Shown here: piece by piece, positions 17,798 through 26,263 of the stretch
Layout: every line of letters starts with the position of its first letter
Numbering within the stretch: the first letter of the stretch is position 1
Assembly: GCF_014873485.1 (NCBI RefSeq)
Contig: NZ_JADBDT010000001.1
Location: 744,001 to 808,000 of the forward strand
DNA: 64,000 nucleotides
Direction: 5' to 3'
From: Sphingopyxis sp. OAS728
GTDB taxonomy: Bacteria; Pseudomonadota; Alphaproteobacteria; Sphingomonadales; Sphingomonadaceae
Made by a program: the position numbers and the translations under genes
The notes under the pieces: generated by a model
What the model saw: only the letters and a program-made list of their open reading frames with translations
Database searches by the model: none
Told to the model about the DNA's origin: nothing

Positions 17798-19227
17798 CGC
17801 TTGCCCCCCTGCCACGCAGCGTCTTTTGCGCCGTCGCCCGCTGCTCCGCCCCCGGCGAGCCAGAGGCCCGCCACGGCGGCGACACACATCATGATCGGGA
17901 TTCGAACGGGATAATCAGGGACGCTGGCGAGGGCGAGCATGGCCACCATGACCGACCCCAGACGGGCGAACTGGGTCGTGCGACTGGTCGCCTGCTGGCG
18001 GCGCCATATCGAGAGAGTGGTGCGGAAAAAGGCAAACAGGCAAATGGCCATCAACAGGACTGCGGGCAGTCCGAAGGTCATAGCCACTTCCAGCCAGTCA
18101 TTATGGGCATGGTTGACAAAGAAGTGGCCCAACATGCGGTTAGGCTCGACGACTTGATACGCGCTGGCGAACGACCCGGAGCCCGATCCCACCGGGAAAT
18201 ATTTCCAGAAAAGTTCGATCGAGGTTTTCCAGAAATCCATGCGGGCATCGTCGGCACTGTCACGATTCATGAGGCGCTCGATCGACTGCGCGCGCGAAAA
18301 AACAATGGTGAGCATCGCAAGGGCCAGAACCGTCAGCCCGCCGATCAAGGGAAGCGGCTTGATCTGGAACCGCTTTCCGCCACGGCGGACGTGACGGCCG
18401 TCGGCAGGGCGACGATACAACGCCGGGATCGACAATAATCCGATCAGTGTCAAAATCAGCCCTGCACGCGATCCGCTCACCAAAATCAACGGCAGCAGCA
18501 CCACGCCCAGCGAGATCGCGAACAGCCGGCGCCACTGCTGAGCGTCGATAGTTCCCTCGGGATTTGAAGCAAAAATGGCGAGCATCGGAAAAAGCATGGC
18601 CAGCATCAGCGCGCCGTGGTTACGGTTCGCAAAAAAACCGACCGCCGAACCATTGTTTGTGATCCGGTACAGATAAAGGGGACCGTTCGGATCACCGATA
18701 ACCTGTAACAGTCCGAGCAGGCCGGAAAAAACGCCAAGTCCGATCAAAATAATCAGCAAGAGATGACTCTCGTTCCGGCGCAGTTGCAGTCCGAGGAGGA
18801 TCACCGCAAGCGGCGCGAATAAAGAGATGAACGCGTGCCAGCCATTCATGGGAGTCAGGCTGAGCGGCCGCCAGATGTCACCCAGGCCAGCCAGACGGTC
18901 GAGCTCGGCAACCTCTGCGCGGCCAGGAAGAGCCTGCCAAACAGCAGGCGGCAAAGGGACAACGTGGGACAGGCTCAATGCAAATATCGCACCCATTAGC
19001 GCGAGGAGCCAGCCGCGGCCCTGCCAATGCTCACGGCGGAAAGTGAAGAGAGCTGCGGCAGAGATCAATACCGAAACCGGGCGCAGGGCGACGAGCGACG
19101 CGGCGTCGACCCGCGACGCGCCGCCCATAAGGAACACCATACCCAGGAAGAACGCCAGCAACCAGAACTGAGGCGTCAGGGGGGCACGCGAATAAGAAGG
19201 AGACTGCAAGCGACAAATCCATTTCAA
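17794..19227 (-). CDS. O-antigen ligase/polymerase family membrane protein (Wzy_C)
   Basis: A 477-residue polytopic membrane protein with about ten to twelve hydrophobic helices. The large periplasmic loop near residues 340-375 ends in HNDWLEVAMTFGLPAVLL, the hallmark of the Wzy_C (O-antigen ligase/polymerase) superfamily, and the segment SGSRAGLILTLIGLL is also typical. It probably joins or polymerises lipid-linked glycan in the periplasm. No ATG precedes the first helix; the frame starts at TTG 19227, with another TTG at codon 7, and no convincing ribosome site is visible. The exact start is therefore uncertain. Confidence 0.82.
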   Translation of the reverse strand: MKWICRLQSPSYSRAPLTPQFWLLAFFLGMVFLMGGASRVDAASLVALRPVSVLISAAALFTFRREHWQGRGWLLALMGAIFALSLSHVVPLPPAVWQALPGRAEVAELDRLAGLGDIWRPLSLTPMNGWHAFISLFAPLAVILLGLQLRRNESHLLLIILIGLGVFSGLLGLLQVIGDPNGPLYLYRITNNGSAVGFFANRNHGALMLAMLFPMLAIFASNPEGTIDAQQWRRLFAISLGVVLLPLILVSGSRAGLILTLIGLLSIPALYRRPADGRHVRRGGKRFQIKPLPLIGGLTVLALAMLTIVFSRAQSIERLMNRDSADDARMDFWKTSIELFWKYFPVGSGSGSFASAYQVVEPNRMLGHFFVNHAHNDWLEVAMTFGLPAVLLMAICLFAFFRTTLSIWRRQQATSRTTQFARLGSVMVAMLALASVPDYPVRIPIMMCVAAVAGLWLAGGGAAGDGAKDAAWQGGKR

Positions 19228-19310
19228 AGTTCGATACTTGGCTTTGGGTAAGCCGAAACGGATCGCCTCCTAGGCGCTCCGGGCATCAGGCTTGAATGAA
19301 AGGCCGATCC

Positions 19311-20054
19311 TCATTTCTGGAATGCCACGATGATCGGCGTTGTCAGCAACGGAATGATCTGGATAAAATCGCGGAACAAGCGCCGTGCCGACGAATCGCC
19401 CACCACGATCGTGTCGTTCGCAAACACCGCCGGGTCAGCGTAATTTCCGCGCCGGATCGCCTGCAGATTATAGAGTGCGGCGTATTTCTGGTCATTGACC
19501 GTCCGAAAGATCACAACCTCGCTCAAGCGCGCGTTCTCGGTCGTCCCCTCGGCGGTCGCAATCGCTTGGATCAGCGTCATATTCGGCACAACCGGATGAA
19601 GACCGGGTTTTCCGACCTGGCCATCAACGGTCAGTTTCGCGCTTTCGACTTCCAACAGGCTGACAGAAACCTGGGGGTTACGAAAGTAATTGGCGCGAAG
19701 GCGTGCGACAATCTGCGCTTCCAGCTCCTCGATCGACAGGCCGCCCGCATTGATTACGCCAGCAACCGGCACCGACAATCGTCCGCTCTTGTCAATCCGG
19801 ACGCTCTCAATGCTTGCGTCCGGGCTTCCAAACACGCGCACCGCCACAACATCATCGGCGCCGAGCTTGAAGGGCGCAGATTGGCCCGATTCGAGCCGCG
19901 CCACGGGTTCGGGCAGGGAATCGATGACGGTCATCGTGCCGCCGGCATTCCCGACCGCAGGCTTGCCGCCACACGCAGCAACAGCCATCATTGCAGCCGA
20001 CAGCACCATCACACGAAGAGCCTTAGCCGGGGTCCATGTCGAATTCGGCTTCAT
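19311..20054 (-). CDS. Wza-type polysaccharide export lipoprotein
   Basis: A 247-residue outer-membrane export protein. The N-terminus has a lipoprotein signal with lipobox V-A-A-C, acylated Cys at residue 28. The central part is the Poly_export domain (LGADDVVAVRVFGSPD, then VDKSGRLSVPVAG-like sequence), followed by one SLBB-type region (VDGQVGKPGLHPV). The C-terminus ends in a hydrophobic, amphipathic helix, FIQIIPLLTTPIIVAFQK, as in Wza where that helix forms the outer-membrane pore. It precedes the ligase-like gene by 83 bases. The AT-richer 181-base gap upstream is the likely promoter area of the export genes. Confidence 0.9.
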   Translation of the reverse strand: MKPNSTWTPAKALRVMVLSAAMMAVAACGGKPAVGNAGGTMTVIDSLPEPVARLESGQSAPFKLGADDVVAVRVFGSPDASIESVRIDKSGRLSVPVAGVINAGGLSIEELEAQIVARLRANYFRNPQVSVSLLEVESAKLTVDGQVGKPGLHPVVPNMTLIQAIATAEGTTENARLSEVVIFRTVNDQKYAALYNLQAIRRGNYADPAVFANDTIVVGDSSARRLFRDFIQIIPLLTTPIIVAFQK

Positions 20055-20235
20055 AGCGTGGTAGCTCTTCTCTCTGATTCAAATAAATAATATCGCGATC
20101 GACGTTATCCGGAAATATCCGCCATCGGCCGCTGATAAAGAGTCCACTAGCTTGCACGGCATTTCGGTCAAGTCCGAATTATGGGCGCGTGCGGCCAAAA
20201 ACACCGGTTATTCGGTCAGCCGGTATTGCCGCTCG

Positions 20236-21012
20236 CTACGCCGCTTCGTGTCGGACCTGCACAAACCAATGGTCAGACTTGTCGAGCCCGATGGCTGTCA
20301 GTTTGCCGGTGGCATAGGCGCCGGTATCGATGCCGATCCGGTTTGCCCTGCGTTCGACATCTTCGCTAATGGTATGGCCGTGTACGACCATCCGGCCATG
20401 CTCGGATTCGCTGCCAAGGAAATCTTCGCGAATCCAGCGGAGGTCGCTTGTCTTTTGCCGGTCGAGTGCAACGCCCGGCCGGACGCCCGCATGAACAAAG
20501 ACATAATCGCCATATTCGACCAGATCCTCACCGCGGCCCAGAAAATCGACATGCGACTGCGGGACGCACCGGGGAAATATTTCCGCCAATTCTTCAAAGC
20601 TGGTCGCGTCATATCGCGCGTCGTCGCGCAGGTAGCTGCGCACGGTCGCGTCACCGCCGATGCGGATAAAATAGCGCAGCGCCCGGACCTCTCCGGTCAG
20701 CGCCGCCAGCATACATTCCTCGTGATTTCCGATCAGGTGATGCGTCCGGTCGAACCGGTCGCGAAGCCCGATCGCGCGGTCGATCACCTTGTCCGAATCG
20801 GGGCCGCGATCGACTAGGTCGCCGAGCAGAATCAATATGCAACGCTCGTGCGGGCGCCGACTGCGATCCGCATCGATTTCGTCCAGCAACGCCGCAAACA
20901 GGTCGTCGCGCCCGTGAATATCGCCGATAGCATAGATCAGCGAACCGTCGGGAACGGCACGCAAGGCCGGCGGCGCGGCGCGCGTTCTGGCAAAGCGCGA
21001 AAAAAAACTCAT
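20236..21012 (-). CDS. PPP-family metallophosphoesterase (Ser/Thr phosphatase-like)
   Basis: A 258-residue phosphatase with the three metal-binding blocks of the PPP family: GDIHG at 30-34, GDLVDRG at 64-70 and GNHE at 95-98. Downstream histidines follow in FVHAGVRPG and VVHGHT. These bind two metal ions for phosphoester hydrolysis. The ATG at 21012 is used; the longer frame lacks family sequence. It sits just upstream of the Wza gene on the same strand, with no low-molecular-weight tyrosine phosphatase (Wzb) in the window. Action on the neighbouring tyrosine kinase is only a hypothesis. Confidence 0.85.
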   Translation of the reverse strand: MSFFSRFARTRAAPPALRAVPDGSLIYAIGDIHGRDDLFAALLDEIDADRSRRPHERCILILLGDLVDRGPDSDKVIDRAIGLRDRFDRTHHLIGNHEECMLAALTGEVRALRYFIRIGGDATVRSYLRDDARYDATSFEELAEIFPRCVPQSHVDFLGRGEDLVEYGDYVFVHAGVRPGVALDRQKTSDLRWIREDFLGSESEHGRMVVHGHTISEDVERRANRIGIDTGAYATGKLTAIGLDKSDHWFVQVRHEAA

Positions 21013-21282
21013 GACCCGATGATAATCCCTATCCTGCCGGTCCGATCCCGAGCAGACGTCACAAAAGGCGCCGGCCCATAGCAATCGCGGCCCGCGGTTG
21101 CCACACTTTCCGCGCCCTTCCTGCAGGTCCGGCCTTGCAGAGGCATGAACGGCGCTGAATCGCCGTGACCGACGCGCTATGCATAGTTAAAGCTATTACA
21201 ACAGTTTCGCGCTATTGCGCGGCCGATGCTGGCCAATTTCGCGACAGGCCGGCAAACGAACCCATTTGCGAGCGAGACCGAC

Positions 21283-22404
21283 GTGCCGTCCAAGATCATA
21301 ACCGTATTCGGCACCCGCCCCGAGGCGATCAAAATGTTCCCCGTCGTTCACGCGCTGCGTGCGCAACCCAACATCGACGCGCGGCTCTGTGTCACCGCCC
21401 AGCATCGCGAAATGCTCGATCAGGTCCTCGATATCGCACAGCTTGTCCCCGATATCGATCTGGACGTAATGACGCCGAACCAGTCGCTTGACGCGCTGCT
21501 CGCGCGTCTGGTCACGGGCCTTGGCGAGGCCTTCGATGCCGAAAAGCCGGACCGCGTTCTTGTCCACGGCGACACACTGACGACGATGGCCGCGACGCTC
21601 GCCGCCTATTTTCGCAAGATCCCGGTCGGACATGTCGAGGCGGGTTTGCGCAGCGGCAATATCTATCACCCCTGGCCCGAAGAGGTGAATCGAAAGGTCA
21701 CCGGCGTCGTCGCCGATCTGCATTTCGCGCCGACCGAGACCGCCGCGGCCGCACTGCGCGCCGAAAATGTGTCGGCAAACCATATTCACGTCACGGGAAA
21801 CACGGTGATCGACGCCCTGCTGGCGACCCAGGCGCGGATCGGCGAGGAGCCGGCGCTCGCCGCCGGTCTCGATCCACTGCTGGATCGCTTCACGGGCAAG
21901 CGCCTAATCGCGGTCACTTCGCACCGGCGTGAAAATTTCGGCGACGGGATGAAAGCCATAGCCGATGCCATCGCCGGCATTAGTGCGCGTCCCGACGTCG
22001 CGGTGATCTTTCCCGTCCATCCCAACCCGCATGTGCGCAGCGCGATGGAGCCCATTCTCGGCGGCCTTTCCAATGTCGCCCTGATCGATCCGCTCGATTA
22101 TCCCCATTTCGTCCGCCTGCTCGGCGCGAGCAGCCTTGTCCTTACCGACAGCGGCGGGGTGCAGGAAGAAGCGCCTTCACTGGGCAAGCCCGTACTGGTG
22201 ATGCGCGAGACGACCGAGCGCCCCGAAGGCATCGCGGCGGGCACCGCGCGGCTTGTCGGAACCGATAAAAATCGCATCGTTTCAGAAATTTTCAGCCTTT
22301 TGGACGATGAAGGCGCCTATGAGGCCATGGCCCGCGCCCACAATCCGTTCGGCGACGGCAAGGCGGCGGAAAGAATTGCGGAGATTATTGCGCGTGCCCA
22401 TTGA
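21283..22404 (+). CDS. wecB: UDP-N-acetylglucosamine 2-epimerase (non-hydrolysing), WecB
   Basis: A 373-residue GT-B fold enzyme interconverting UDP-GlcNAc and UDP-ManNAc. Diagnostic blocks are TVFGTRPEAIKM at the N-terminus, TAQHREMLDQVL, VHGDT, GHVEAGLRSGN, HRRENFG and TDSGGVQEEAPSLGKP, matching WecB closely over the whole length. The GTG at 21283 places the start as in E. coli WecB. An ATG at 21226 would add 19 residues without family support, so the start is uncertain. It opens a plus-strand operon divergent from the export cluster and overlaps wecC by 11 bases. A WbpI-like role on UDP-GlcNAc3NAcA is possible. Confidence 0.93.
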   Translation: MPSKIITVFGTRPEAIKMFPVVHALRAQPNIDARLCVTAQHREMLDQVLDIAQLVPDIDLDVMTPNQSLDALLARLVTGLGEAFDAEKPDRVLVHGDTLTTMAATLAAYFRKIPVGHVEAGLRSGNIYHPWPEEVNRKVTGVVADLHFAPTETAAAALRAENVSANHIHVTGNTVIDALLATQARIGEEPALAAGLDPLLDRFTGKRLIAVTSHRRENFGDGMKAIADAIAGISARPDVAVIFPVHPNPHVRSAMEPILGGLSNVALIDPLDYPHFVRLLGASSLVLTDSGGVQEEAPSLGKPVLVMRETTERPEGIAAGTARLVGTDKNRIVSEIFSLLDDEGAYEAMARAHNPFGDGKAAERIAEIIARAH

Positions 22405-23689
22405 TAGCGAACAGAAAGTCACGGTCCTCGGGCTTGGTTATATCGGCCTGCCGACCGCAGCGCTCATCGCGCGTTCGGGCAACCGCGTGACCGGCGTCGA
22501 CGTCAGTCAGCATGTCGTCGACACCGTCAACAACGGCAAGGTCCATATCGAGGAAGTCGATCTCGACGGCCTCGTCCAGGGCGTCGTTGCGCGCGGCAAC
22601 CTCGTTGCATCGACCGAGGTCGCGCCTGCCGACGTCTTTGTCATCGCGGTGCCGACCCCGCATGACGACGGGCATCGCCCCGACATCGCCTATGTCCTCT
22701 CGGCCGCGCGGGCCATCGCGCCAAAGCTTCAGGCGGGCAACCTCGTCATCCTCGAATCGACCTCGCCCGTTGGCACGACCGAAAAGGTCGCCGCGTTGCT
22801 CGCCGAACTCCGCCCCGACCTCAAGGTTCCGGGCGCCTGTATCGGCGCCGCTGACATCTTCGTCGCCTATTGCCCCGAACGCGTGCTGCCCGGCCGCATC
22901 CTCGTCGAACTCGTCGACAACGACCGCTGCATCGGCGGCATCACGCCGCGTTGCGCCCGCCGCGCGATGACCTTCTACCGTCAGTTCGTGCGCGGCGCCT
23001 GTGTCACCACTTCGGCGCGCGCCGCCGAAATGGTGAAGCTCGTCGAGAACAGCTACCGCGACGTCAACATCGCCTTTGCCAACGAGTTGTCGATGATGGC
23101 CGAACATATGGGCGTCGACGTGTGGGAGGTGATCCGCCTCGCCAACCTCCACCCGCGCGTCAACATCCTCCAGCCGGGGCCCGGCGTCGGTGGCCATTGC
23201 ATCGCGGTCGATCCGTGGTTCCTCGTCCATGGCGCCCCCGATCACAGCCGCCTGATCCGCACCGCACGCGAGGTCAATCTGGCCAAGACCGCGCATGTCA
23301 TCGGCGCCGCCGAAATGCTCGTCTCGCAACATCCGCAGGCCCGCGTCGCGTGCCTCGGCCTCGCCTTCAAGCCGAATATCGACGATTTCCGCGAAAGCCC
23401 GGCGGTTGAAATCGCCGCCGCACTCGCGCGCCGCTTCGGCAAACAGATCGAGATCGTCGAACCTTATGCGCGCGGCCTGCCGATGGAGTTTGCCGGAACG
23501 GGCGCTTCGTTGACCGACCTCGATACCGCCCTTGCGTCGTGCGACCTGCTCATCGTTCTGGTCGATCACGACCTCTTCAAATCGATCCCGCTCGAAGAGC
23601 GTGGCGGTAAAATCGTCTACGACACCCGTGGCCTCTGGCTCGACCAACCAAAGGCGGGAGAAGGCGGCCACTTTAATCGGGCCGCCTGA
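22394..23689 (+). CDS. wecC: UDP-N-acetyl-D-mannosamine dehydrogenase, WecC
   Basis: A 431-residue NAD-dependent UDP-sugar 6-dehydrogenase oxidising UDP-ManNAc to UDP-ManNAcA. It has the Rossmann motif GLGYIGLPTA, the SPVGTTEK and CPERVLPG blocks, and the catalytic Cys269 in GPGVGGHCIAVDPWF. Resemblance to E. coli WecC is strong (RLANLHPRVNILQPGPG), and stronger than to Pseudomonas WbpA. The start is GTG at 22394 with a GGAG 11 bases upstream, inside the end of wecB. The product may enter the polymer directly. A WbpA enzyme for UDP-GlcNAcA is not seen in the window. Confidence 0.94.
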   Translation: MPIDSEQKVTVLGLGYIGLPTAALIARSGNRVTGVDVSQHVVDTVNNGKVHIEEVDLDGLVQGVVARGNLVASTEVAPADVFVIAVPTPHDDGHRPDIAYVLSAARAIAPKLQAGNLVILESTSPVGTTEKVAALLAELRPDLKVPGACIGAADIFVAYCPERVLPGRILVELVDNDRCIGGITPRCARRAMTFYRQFVRGACVTTSARAAEMVKLVENSYRDVNIAFANELSMMAEHMGVDVWEVIRLANLHPRVNILQPGPGVGGHCIAVDPWFLVHGAPDHSRLIRTAREVNLAKTAHVIGAAEMLVSQHPQARVACLGLAFKPNIDDFRESPAVEIAAALARRFGKQIEIVEPYARGLPMEFAGTGASLTDLDTALASCDLLIVLVDHDLFKSIPLEERGGKIVYDTRGLWLDQPKAGEGGHFNRAA

Positions 23690-23734
23690 CTCCGCCGACT
23701 TGACGATCGAACCGCGGGCAGACATGAACCGCGC

Positions 23735-24541
23735 ATGTTCACACGCCTTCAAACACTTGTTGTGGAAAAACCCTGGGGGCGCACCGATATTCCCAGCGAT
23801 TTCGGCGACTTCGGTGACCGCCGCATCGGCGAGATTTGGTTTGCCCATCCCGTTGGGGACGACGCGCAGATCATGGTGAAATTCCTCTTCACGTCCGAAC
23901 GCCTGTCGATCCAGGTTCACCCCGACGATGAGGCCGCGCAAGCAGCAGGCTATCCGCGCGGCAAGGAGGAGTGCTGGCTGGTGCTCGACGCCAAACCGGA
24001 CGCCGAACTCGGCGTCGGCCTGATCGCCGAAACGACGCGCGAAGCGCTTCACGATGCGGCGCTCGACGGAACGATCGTGGACATGGTCGACTGGCGCCGC
24101 GCACGCGCCGACGATTTCGTCTATAATCAGGCGGGCACCATTCACGCCATCGGCGCCGGGCTGACCGTCGTCGAAGTGCAACAGAATGTCGACTGCACCT
24201 ATCGCCTCTATGATTATGGCCGTCCGCGCGAATTGCATCTCGAAGCGGGGCTCGCCGTATCGGAAACCGCCCGTCGCCCCGATCCGCGCGACGGGCGTGT
24301 CGCGGCGAACGACAACCGCCTGCTCGTCGACGGGCCGCATTTCCGCCTTCTCCATCTGTCGGGATCCGACGCCGCGGAGTTGTTGCCGCAACATGGCGCC
24401 GACTTCACCTTCACCCCCTTGTCACCGGGATGCAGCATATCGGGCGAAGAGGTGAAACTCGGCGAATGCGTCGCGACCGACCGCGCCGACGGCATTGCGC
24501 TGGCCCCGGGGGCACGCGCGCTGCTGTGCTGGCCCGCCTGA
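23735..24541 (+). CDS. manA: Class I mannose-6-phosphate isomerase
   Basis: A 268-residue zinc-dependent cupin isomerase interconverting fructose-6-phosphate and mannose-6-phosphate. The N-terminal KPWGRTDIP and the metal-site sequence SIQVHPDDEAAQ are typical of class I enzymes. A later block ending in NQAGTIHAIGAG supplies another zinc-binding His. It is shorter than E. coli ManA, in line with the compact alphaproteobacterial type. The ATG at 23735 lies 45 bases after wecC and the gene is followed by the GDP-mannose pyrophosphorylase gene. Together they supply GDP-mannose for the polysaccharide. Confidence 0.9.
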   Translation: MFTRLQTLVVEKPWGRTDIPSDFGDFGDRRIGEIWFAHPVGDDAQIMVKFLFTSERLSIQVHPDDEAAQAAGYPRGKEECWLVLDAKPDAELGVGLIAETTREALHDAALDGTIVDMVDWRRARADDFVYNQAGTIHAIGAGLTVVEVQQNVDCTYRLYDYGRPRELHLEAGLAVSETARRPDPRDGRVAANDNRLLVDGPHFRLLHLSGSDAAELLPQHGADFTFTPLSPGCSISGEEVKLGECVATDRADGIALAPGARALLCWPA

Positions 24542-24597
24542 CCCCCCCCCGAAAATCGAGACCATAGATGATTATCCCAATCATATTATCGGGGGGG
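24542..24597. other. C9 and G7 homopolymer runs around the manC start
   Basis: A run of nine C (24542-24550) directly follows the isomerase stop. A run of seven G (24591-24597) lies within codons 8-11 of manC. The runs could pair with each other in RNA, and the G run could slip during replication. Confidence 0.6.
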
Positions 24598-25635
24598 TCG
24601 GGCACGCGGCTCTGGCCCGTTTCGACCAATAGTGCGCCCAAACAGTTCCAGCCGCTGACCGGCAAAGACAGCATGTTCCTGCAAACGCTCGACCGCGCGA
24701 TCGACCGGAGCCGCTTCGCCGCGCCGATGATCGTCTGCGGCCCGGCGCACGTTGCACATGTCGAGGCCGATCTGCTGGCGGCGGGTGTCGCCGACGCCCG
24801 CATCGTCGTCGAGCCCGCCGCGCGCAATACTGCCCCCGCGATCGCGCTTGCCGCGTGCGCGGCGCTCGCCGAAGATCCCGACGCGACGATCCTCGTCATG
24901 CCCGCCGATCACGTCATGACCGATGTACCCGCTTTTCTGGGCGCTATCGAAGCCGCGATGCCGGCGGTCGAGGCCGGTGCGCTCGCGACCTTCGGGATTG
25001 CGCCGTCGCATCCCGAAACCGGTTATGGCTACATCGCCGCGGGTGCGCCGCTCACCGCGACGCCGGATATCTATGAGGTCCGGCGCTTCGTCGAAAAGCC
25101 CCCGCGCGACAGGGCGGAGGCCATGCTTGCCGAAGGCGGCCATTATTGGAATGCCGGCATCTTTCTGATGCGCGCCGATCGGTTCCTCGCCGAACTCGAA
25201 CGACAGCAGCCGGCGATCGCCGCGTCCTGCGCAGCTGCGATGGCGAAGGCACGCGAGGACGGCGCCCGGATCCATCCCGAAACCGATGCCTTTCTTTCCA
25301 GCCCGTCGGATTCGATCGACTATGCCGTGATGGAGGGCGCCGAACAGGTGGTCGTCGCCCCGGTCGATCCCGGCTGGTCCGACGTCGGCGGCTGGGCGGC
25401 GCTGCACGAACTCGGCGACAAGGACGAAAGCGGCAATGTCCGTATCGGCGACGTCATCGCGATCGATGCCGCGAACAACTACCTCCGCGCCTGCGACGGA
25501 AAGCGTGTAGCCGTCGTCGGCGTTTCGGACATCATCGTCGTCACGCATGGCGACGATATCCTGATCATTCCGCGCGAGCGCGCACAGGAGGTCAAGGCGA
25601 TCGTCGAATATCTGGCGGCAAACCCTTCGCGCTAA
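24568..25635 (+). CDS. manC: Mannose-1-phosphate guanylyltransferase
   Basis: A 355-residue nucleotidyltransferase making GDP-mannose from mannose-1-phosphate and GTP. The N-terminal GGSGTRLWPVS with KQFQPLTG is diagnostic. VMPADHVM and RRFVEKPPRD mark the nucleotide and sugar sites, and the C-terminal half has the family sequence DSIDYAVMEGAE then GWSDVGGW. It lacks the C-terminal isomerase domain of bifunctional AlgA/ManC, which fits a separate manA just upstream (26-base gap). The first codons contain a G7 tract. GDP-mannose may serve mannosyl or, via outside genes, fucosyl transfer. Confidence 0.95.
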   Translation: MIIPIILSGGSGTRLWPVSTNSAPKQFQPLTGKDSMFLQTLDRAIDRSRFAAPMIVCGPAHVAHVEADLLAAGVADARIVVEPAARNTAPAIALAACAALAEDPDATILVMPADHVMTDVPAFLGAIEAAMPAVEAGALATFGIAPSHPETGYGYIAAGAPLTATPDIYEVRRFVEKPPRDRAEAMLAEGGHYWNAGIFLMRADRFLAELERQQPAIAASCAAAMAKAREDGARIHPETDAFLSSPSDSIDYAVMEGAEQVVVAPVDPGWSDVGGWAALHELGDKDESGNVRIGDVIAIDAANNYLRACDGKRVAVVGVSDIIVVTHGDDILIIPRERAQEVKAIVEYLAANPSR

Positions 25636-25692
25636 CGGAGCGGCCGCCCCCTCCCCTTGCGGCGCGCGGGGCCATCGCCCATATCCCGCCGC

Positions 25693-26259
25693 ATGACCAA
25701 TCCCCATGCGCAAAGTGCCGCGCCTTGGCACGGAACCACCATCCTTTCCGCCCGCAGCGCCGACAAGGTCGTCATCATCGGCGACGGCCAGGTGTCGATG
25801 GGCCAGACGGTGATGAAGCCTAACGCCCGCAAGGTCCGCCGCCTCCACGACGGCAGCGTGATCGGCGGCTTCGCCGGCGCGACGGCCGACGCCTTCACCC
25901 TCTTCGAGCGGCTCGAAGCCAAGCTCGAACGCCATAACGGCCAGCTGCTCCGCGCTGCGGTCGAGCTCGCGAAAGACTGGCGCACCGACAAATATCTCCG
26001 CAATCTGGAGGCGATGATGATTGTCGCCGACAAGGAGGTGACGCTCGTCATCACCGGCAACGGCGACGTGCTCGAGCCGAAGGGCGGCATCGCCGCGATC
26101 GGATCGGGCGGCAATTTTGCCCTCTCGGCGGCGCGCGCGCTCGTCGACTATGAAAAGGACCCCGCGGTGCTGGTACGCAAGGCGATGGAGGTCGCCGCCG
26201 ATATCTGCGTCTACACCAACGACCAGTTCACCCAAGAAATCATCGAAATTCAGGCATAA
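25693..26259 (+). CDS. hslV: ATP-dependent protease subunit HslV
   Basis: A 188-residue threonine protease, the proteolytic chamber of the HslVU complex in the cytoplasm. The mature N-terminus is expected at Thr15 ([14 protein letters not shown]), followed by the family sequence [17 protein letters not shown] and [14 protein letters not shown]. Unlike E. coli HslV, where the Thr follows the initiator Met, a propeptide of 14 residues must be removed. The ATG at 25693 is chosen; upstream codons look non-coding. hslU follows after 4 bases, so the two form an operon. Confidence 0.96.
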   Translation: MTNPHAQSAAPWHGTTILSARSADKVVIIGDGQVSMGQTVMKPNARKVRRLHDGSVIGGFAGATADAFTLFERLEAKLERHNGQLLRAAVELAKDWRTDKYLRNLEAMMIVADKEVTLVITGNGDVLEPKGGIAAIGSGGNFALSAARALVDYEKDPAVLVRKAMEVAADICVYTNDQFTQEIIEIQA

Positions 26260-26263
26260 TCAC

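Noticed and set aside
22394-23689. This gene as WbpA (UDP-GlcNAc 6-dehydrogenase)
   Set aside because: Its sequence follows WecC more closely (for example RLANLHPRVNILQPGPG), and it is coupled to wecB.
22385-24394. Long minus-strand frame of 669 codons opposite wecB/wecC/manA
   Set aside because: It is antisense to clearly recognisable enzymes and has no family-like sequence. Long shadow frames are expected in GC-rich DNA.
24586-26235. Minus-strand frame opposite manC and hslV (549 codons)
   Set aside because: Shadow of two certain plus-strand genes.
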